NCBI RefSeq assembly: GCF_049801095.1
Contig: NZ_JBNAGH010000001.1
Span: 434,001-498,000 of the forward strand
Length of the DNA: 64,000 nt
Direction of reading: 5' to 3'
From: Dinoroseobacter sp049801095
Lineage (GTDB): Bacteria; Pseudomonadota; Alphaproteobacteria; Rhodobacterales; Rhodobacteraceae
The translations under genes and the position numbers were made by a program. Positions 60,029-64,000 of the stretch are shown piece by piece. The notes below the pieces were generated by a model. The model did not search any database and was not told where the DNA came from. It was given only the letters and a program-made list of their open reading frames with translations. The first letter of the stretch is position 1; the number at the start of each line of letters is the position of its first letter.

Positions 60029-61921
60029 ATGACCTATGCAAATACCTATGCCGCTTGGAAATCTGATCCTGAGGGGTTCTGGATGGACGCCGCGCAGGCG
60101 ATTGATTGGGTCACCCCGCCGAGCAAGGCGCTGAATGACGAGAACGCGCCGCTTTACGAATGGTTCACCGATGCCGAGGTGAACACCTGCTACAACGCGG
60201 TGGACCGGCATGTGGAGGCCGGGAATGGCGACCGCGTGGCGATCATCTATGACAGCCCGGTCACCCACACCAAGCAGGAGATCACCTTCGCCGAGCTGCA
60301 GGAGCGGGTCTCGATGCTCGCCGGCGCGCTGCGTGCCAAGGGCGTGGAAAAGGGCGACCGGGTTCTGATCTATATGCCCATGGTGCCCCAAGCGCTTGAG
60401 GCGATGCTGGCCTGCTCCCGCCTTGGGGCGATCCACTCGGTGGTGTTCGGCGGGTTTGCCGCCAATGAGCTGGCCGTGCGGATCGACGATGCGACACCCA
60501 AGGCGATCCTCGCCGCCTCCTGCGGGATCGAGCCGGGCCGGGTCGTGCATTACAAGCCGCTGCTGGATGGCGCGATTGATCTGGCCGAGCACAAGCCGGA
60601 GTTCTGCCTGATCTATCAGCGCGAACAGGAAGTGGCTCATCTGGAAGAGGGCCGCGACTATGACTGGCATGAGGCGCAGTTCGGCGTGGAGCCGGCGGAG
60701 TGCGTGCCCGTCTCGGGCAACCACCCGGCCTATATCCTCTATACCTCCGGCACGACCGGTCAGCCCAAGGGCGTGATGCGCCCCACCGCCGGACATCTGG
60801 TGGCGCTGAACTGGACGATGAAGGCGATCTACAATGTTGAGCCGGGCGAGGTGTTCTGGGCGGCCTCCGATGTGGGCTGGGTCGTGGGGCACTCCTATAT
60901 CTGCTACGGGCCGCTCATTCACGGCAACACCACCATCGTGTTCGAGGGCAAGCCCGTGGGCACGCCCGATGCGGGCACTTTCTGGCGGGTGATCTCCGAG
61001 CATAAGGTGACCTCCTTCTTCACCGCGCCCACCGCCCTGCGCGCGGTCAAGCGCGAGGACCCCAAGGGCGAGTTTGTCGGCAAATACGACCTGTCGCACC
61101 TGCGCTGCATCTATCTGGCGGGCGAGCGCGCGGATCCGGACACGATCGAATGGACCATGGACAAGCTCGGCGTGCCGGTGATCGACCACTGGTGGCAGAC
61201 CGAAACCGGCTGGGCCATCGCCGCCAACCCCATGGGGATCGAGCATCTGCCCGTGAAGATCGGCAGCCCCTCGGTCGCCATGCCTGGATACGATGTGCAG
61301 GTTCTGGATGAGGGTGGCCACCCGGTCGAACCCGGCACCCTCGGCGCCATCGCGATCAAGCTGCCTCTGGCGCCGGGCACCCTCCCCAATCTGTGGAATG
61401 CCGAGGCGCGTTTCGTCAAAAGCTATCTGACCACCTTCCCCGGCTACTATGAGACCGGCGATGCAGGCTATATCGATGAGGATGGCTATCTCTACATCAT
61501 GGCGCGCACCGATGACGTGATCAACGTGGCCGGGCACCGCCTGTCCACGGGGGCCATGGAAGAGGTTCTGGCCAGCCATCCGGATGTGGCGGAATGCGCC
61601 GTGATCGGCGTGGCGGACGCTCTGAAGGGCCAGATGCCCATGGGCTTTCTCTGCCTCAGCGCGGGCGTGAACCGCCCCCATGAGGAGATCGTCGCAGAGA
61701 GCGTCAAGCTCGTCCGCGAGAAGATCGGACCGGTCGCGGCCTTCAAGCTGGCCACGGTGGTGGACCGCCTGCCCAAGACGCGCTCGGGCAAGATCCTGCG
61801 CGGCACGATGGTCAACATCGCCGATGGCACTGCCTGGAAAATGCCCGCGACGATCGATGATCCCGCCATTCTCGACGAGATCACGGAAGCGTTACAAGCT
61901 TTGGGCTATCCGAAAGGGTAA
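60029..61921 (+). CDS. prpE: Propionyl-CoA synthetase (propionate-CoA ligase)
   Basis: 630 residues. AMP-forming motifs are ILYTSGTTGQPKGVMRP, DHWWQTETGWAIA, TGDAGYIDEDGYLYIMAR and the catalytic-lysine block KTRSGKILRGTM. The region AASDVGWVVGHSYICYGPLIHG is typical of the propionate/acetate ligase clade. It activates propionate to propionyl-CoA in the cytosol. gaggaggccc precedes the ATG. It stands alone in the window; the methylmalonyl-CoA enzymes it would feed are not here. Confidence 0.94.
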   Translation: MTYANTYAAWKSDPEGFWMDAAQAIDWVTPPSKALNDENAPLYEWFTDAEVNTCYNAVDRHVEAGNGDRVAIIYDSPVTHTKQEITFAELQERVSMLAGALRAKGVEKGDRVLIYMPMVPQALEAMLACSRLGAIHSVVFGGFAANELAVRIDDATPKAILAASCGIEPGRVVHYKPLLDGAIDLAEHKPEFCLIYQREQEVAHLEEGRDYDWHEAQFGVEPAECVPVSGNHPAYILYTSGTTGQPKGVMRPTAGHLVALNWTMKAIYNVEPGEVFWAASDVGWVVGHSYICYGPLIHGNTTIVFEGKPVGTPDAGTFWRVISEHKVTSFFTAPTALRAVKREDPKGEFVGKYDLSHLRCIYLAGERADPDTIEWTMDKLGVPVIDHWWQTETGWAIAANPMGIEHLPVKIGSPSVAMPGYDVQVLDEGGHPVEPGTLGAIAIKLPLAPGTLPNLWNAEARFVKSYLTTFPGYYETGDAGYIDEDGYLYIMARTDDVINVAGHRLSTGAMEEVLASHPDVAECAVIGVADALKGQMPMGFLCLSAGVNRPHEEIVAESVKLVREKIGPVAAFKLATVVDRLPKTRSGKILRGTMVNIADGTAWKMPATIDDPAILDEITEALQALGYPKG

Positions 61922-62062
61922 AGTTTCCGCAGCGTTGGCTTTAAAAAGAACGTTTTTCGTTTTGTAAATCCTGCCTTCTGGCATAGGTTTTAGCACACAA
62001 CCCTGCGCTGAACTGATCAAGCTGGGCTCAACGCGACCAACCGACTGGATGACGCAAAACAC

Positions 62063-63595
62063 GTGACCTCAGGGGACGCCACATTTGTTCGAAGCGGAGA
62101 CGGCCTGTCCGTCGCGGCATCGGACCAGATCAGCATGCTGTCCCACGATGTTCGGGGGGCAATGTCTGACGTGATTGGTGGTCTCCGCCTGGTGGATCTC
62201 GATGCGCTCGATCCCGAAACCCGAGCGCAGCTGGATCGGGTCCGATCCTCGGGTGAGGTTCTGGCGCGACTGGTCGAAGACATCCTGTCCTGGGCCAATG
62301 AGGGCCACGACGCCCCGCGCAATCCGGGGCAGAAACTGAGCCTCGGACGGTTCCTCCATGATCTGGACTCGCGCTGGTCCGGGCGGGCGATCGCCTCGGA
62401 TCTCGCCTTCGAGATGGCGATTGCCGATGATGTGCCAACGGTGGTCTCAATCGATCGCGTCGCGTTGGAGCGGGTGCTGGGCAACCTGATCAGCAACGCC
62501 ATGAAATACACCGAGCGGGGGAGCGTTCGGCTGGATGTGGCCCTTCTCCCAGGGCGGGACTTGCAGTTTCGGGTGCTGGATGACGGGCCGGGCTTCTCGG
62601 ATTCCGCTCTGGCCCTTCTGTTCCAGCTGCGCGGGCGGCCCGAAGACGCCCAGAAGCCCGGGACCGGGCTGGGCCTGCATATCGCCAAGGAGCTGTCGGA
62701 TACGATGGGCGCGCGGCTTCTGGTGTCGAACCGCTCGAAAGGGGGCGCACTGGTCTCGCTCAGCATCCCGGAATTTGTCTGGACCCCCGGCGCTGCCGCA
62801 GCGGCGGAGCAAGGCAATGTGCCGAGCTTCGCGGGCAAGCATATCCTCGTGGCCGAGGACAATGAGACGAACCAGATCCTGACCACGCAAATGCTGGAGG
62901 CGGTGGGTGCGACATGCGACATCGCCGCGGACGGCGTCGCCGCGCTCGAGGCGCTGGAAGAGCGGCGCTATGATCTGGCGCTGGTGGATATCGAGATGCC
63001 CCGGCTGAACGGGATCGAGGTCATCCGCACGATCCGCGCGCGCGAGGATGAGGTGGCGGAGATGCCGCTCGTCGCGCTGACAGCTTATGTGCTGCGCTCG
63101 AACCGCGAGGCGATTTATCAGGCGGGGACCGATGCGATCATCGCCAAGCCGATCATGTCGCTCGAAAGCTTTGCCGAAACCCTGGGCCAGTATCTGGGCG
63201 CGAGCCGCCCTGCCCTGACCCAGAGCACCGGCAGCGGCACGCCGCTTGCAGATCGCAGCCGGTTTGAGCGGCTGCTGGAAATTGCCGGAACCGAGGGCGC
63301 TGCCGAGCTTCTGAGCCGGCTGGCCGCAGATTTGCGTCGGGTGGACAGCAATCTGCGGGCCGCGATCCCGGTCATGGACCAATCGGCCCTGCGCGCCGAG
63401 ACCCATGTGCTGATCTCGCTTGCGGGCGCGGTCGGCGCGGACCGGCTACATACTCTGGCCTCGACGTTGAACGCCGCGGCCCACCGAATGGATGAATGCG
63501 AAATCGTTACGCTGGGGAGCGAGGCGAAGGCGCGGATCGACGAATTGTTGACAGTGATCGACCGCGAAGCCGCTGAAAGGACCACGTCTGCATGA
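62063..63595 (+). CDS. Cytosolic hybrid histidine kinase (HisKA-HATPase-REC-Hpt)
   Basis: 510 residues from GTG 62063, without a sensor or membrane domain. The phosphoacceptor His28 is in MLSHDVRGAM, the N-box is NLISNAMKYTERG, and the ATP-lid region is DDGPGFSDS...GTGLGLHIAKEL. A receiver domain follows at about residues 255-375, with phospho-Asp309 in LALVDIEMPRLNG. The last 110 residues form an Hpt-like domain with His448 in AETHVLISLAGAVGADRL. It overlaps the next response regulator by ATGA, so the two are probably a phosphorelay. The input signal is unknown. Confidence 0.88.
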   Translation: MTSGDATFVRSGDGLSVAASDQISMLSHDVRGAMSDVIGGLRLVDLDALDPETRAQLDRVRSSGEVLARLVEDILSWANEGHDAPRNPGQKLSLGRFLHDLDSRWSGRAIASDLAFEMAIADDVPTVVSIDRVALERVLGNLISNAMKYTERGSVRLDVALLPGRDLQFRVLDDGPGFSDSALALLFQLRGRPEDAQKPGTGLGLHIAKELSDTMGARLLVSNRSKGGALVSLSIPEFVWTPGAAAAAEQGNVPSFAGKHILVAEDNETNQILTTQMLEAVGATCDIAADGVAALEALEERRYDLALVDIEMPRLNGIEVIRTIRAREDEVAEMPLVALTAYVLRSNREAIYQAGTDAIIAKPIMSLESFAETLGQYLGASRPALTQSTGSGTPLADRSRFERLLEIAGTEGAAELLSRLAADLRRVDSNLRAAIPVMDQSALRAETHVLISLAGAVGADRLHTLASTLNAAAHRMDECEIVTLGSEAKARIDELLTVIDREAAERTTSA

Positions 63596-64000
63596 GTGCG
63601 CCGCCTATCCTGCTGATCGAGGACACCCCCTCGCTGCAACTTGTTTACGACGCGATTATCCGCGGCGCCGGTCACAAAGTGACCTGTGCCGACACGGCCG
63701 ATAACGGTCTGGCCGCCTTCAAGCGCGAGAAGCCGCGCGTTGTTGTTCTCGATCTGATGCTGCCGGATCGGGACGGGCTCGACCTGATGCGCGAATGTCT
63801 TGAGCTTGTGCCCGAGGCGCGTTTCGTGGTGATCACCGCCAATGGCTCGATCAACCGCGCGGTCGAAGCCATGCGCGTCGGGGCCTATGAGTTTCTGGTC
63901 AAACCCTTTGACGAGGGTCGCTTCCTCGCCGCCATCGACAACGCGCTACGGGATCAGGCGCGCCCCTCGGGCGAGACGCCGGAAGTGCTCAGCGATTTCC
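63592..64000 (+). CDS. Response regulator, probably sigma-54-dependent (3' end outside window)
   Basis: The first 136 residues are visible. They form a receiver domain with acidic pocket ED at residues 10-11 (LLIEDTPS), phospho-Asp54 in VVLDLMLPDRDG, the T/S position in VVITANGS and the conserved Lys in FLVKPFDEG. The sequence then enters a linker (ARPSGETPEVLSDF). The spacing and the layout beside a hybrid kinase resemble the LuxO/NtrC type with a following AAA+ domain, which the window cannot confirm. It is translationally coupled to the kinase. Confidence 0.75.
   Translation, partial: MSAPPILLIEDTPSLQLVYDAIIRGAGHKVTCADTADNGLAAFKREKPRVVVLDLMLPDRDGLDLMRECLELVPEARFVVITANGSINRAVEAMRVGAYEFLVKPFDEGRFLAAIDNALRDQARPSGETPEVLSDF

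Noticed and set aside
1..64000. CRISPR array, prophage or toxin-antitoxin/defence locus
   Set aside because: I saw no regularly spaced repeats, phage structural genes or recognisable defence domains on either strand.

Overview
The window reads as a chromosomal segment of a GC-rich alphaproteobacterium of the Rhodobacterales (Roseobacter/Rhodobacter group). The evidence is gene content and style: a PrpE-type propionyl-CoA synthetase, DmdC-like and DmdB-like fatty-acid enzymes, a MaeB-type malic enzyme, a riboswitch-led thiamin operon with ThiXYZ/TenA salvage, and very frequent 4-base ATGA/GTGA/TTGA overlaps between co-directional genes. Strong third-position GC produces long antisense open frames that are not genes. 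No prophage, CRISPR array or recognisable defence locus is visible.

Layout. 1-6.9 kb: the 3' end of a LysR regulator, a GNAT acetyltransferase, a MarR-GNAT fusion with a near-perfect palindrome abutting its start codon, a hexapeptide-repeat protein, two MFS transporters and a single-domain DnaB-like ATPase. 6.0-7.8 kb: an XRE regulator divergent from an exported SMP-30-like protein, with a palindromic operator between them. 7.8-9.4 kb: a decay zone beside tRNA-Ser(UGA). It holds a carboxymuconolactone-decarboxylase/EamA chimera with an in-frame stop, a serine acetyltransferase (cysE) pseudogene with three in-frame stops, and an eroded IS3 element. 9.9-16.3 kb: a forward housekeeping run (SPOR lipoprotein, D,D-carboxypeptidase, tmk, holB, TatD hydrolase, MBL hydrolase, AEC transporter). 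16.4-20.7 kb: an RND pump and its adaptor on the minus strand. 20.8-28.4 kb: a TPP riboswitch followed by thiD-thiO-thiS-thiG-thiE-(36-codon ORF)-thiF-thiY-tenA-thiZ-thiX. It makes the thiazole half of thiamin, couples it to HMP-PP and salvages HMP precursors; thiC and thiH are absent here.

28.5-38.2 kb: a TRIC-type channel, an SRAP/YedK abasic-site protein, a DEAD-box helicase with a long basic disordered tail, a periplasmic 5'-nucleotidase, DUF952, pyrD, an ArsC-like protein, a MATE exporter and two hotdog thioesterases. 38.3-48.2 kb: two MerR paralogues around an SGNH-like gene, then a beta-oxidation cluster (two acyl-CoA dehydrogenases, a GST, thiolase and an enoyl-CoA hydratase/3-hydroxyacyl-CoA dehydrogenase), probably under the second, LiuR-like MerR. 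48.2-52.9 kb: a FUSC-like membrane protein, a DMT exporter, an acyl-CoA synthetase and an unrecognised membrane protein with a faint M48-like pattern. 52.9-57.4 kb: a minus-strand nucleoside catabolism/salvage operon, cdd-deoA-deoB-add-upp. 57.6-64 kb: MaeB, PrpE, a hybrid histidine kinase without a sensor domain, and the start of its coupled response regulator.

Most of the window is ordinary core metabolism, and I found no clear undescribed multi-gene system. The items most worth checking are the pseudogene island at 7.8-9.4 kb, the doubly coupled small ORF inside the thi operon, the palindrome at the MarR-GNAT start, the M48-like protein, the solo DnaB-like ATPase and the two convergent gene pairs that share a CTAG stop.
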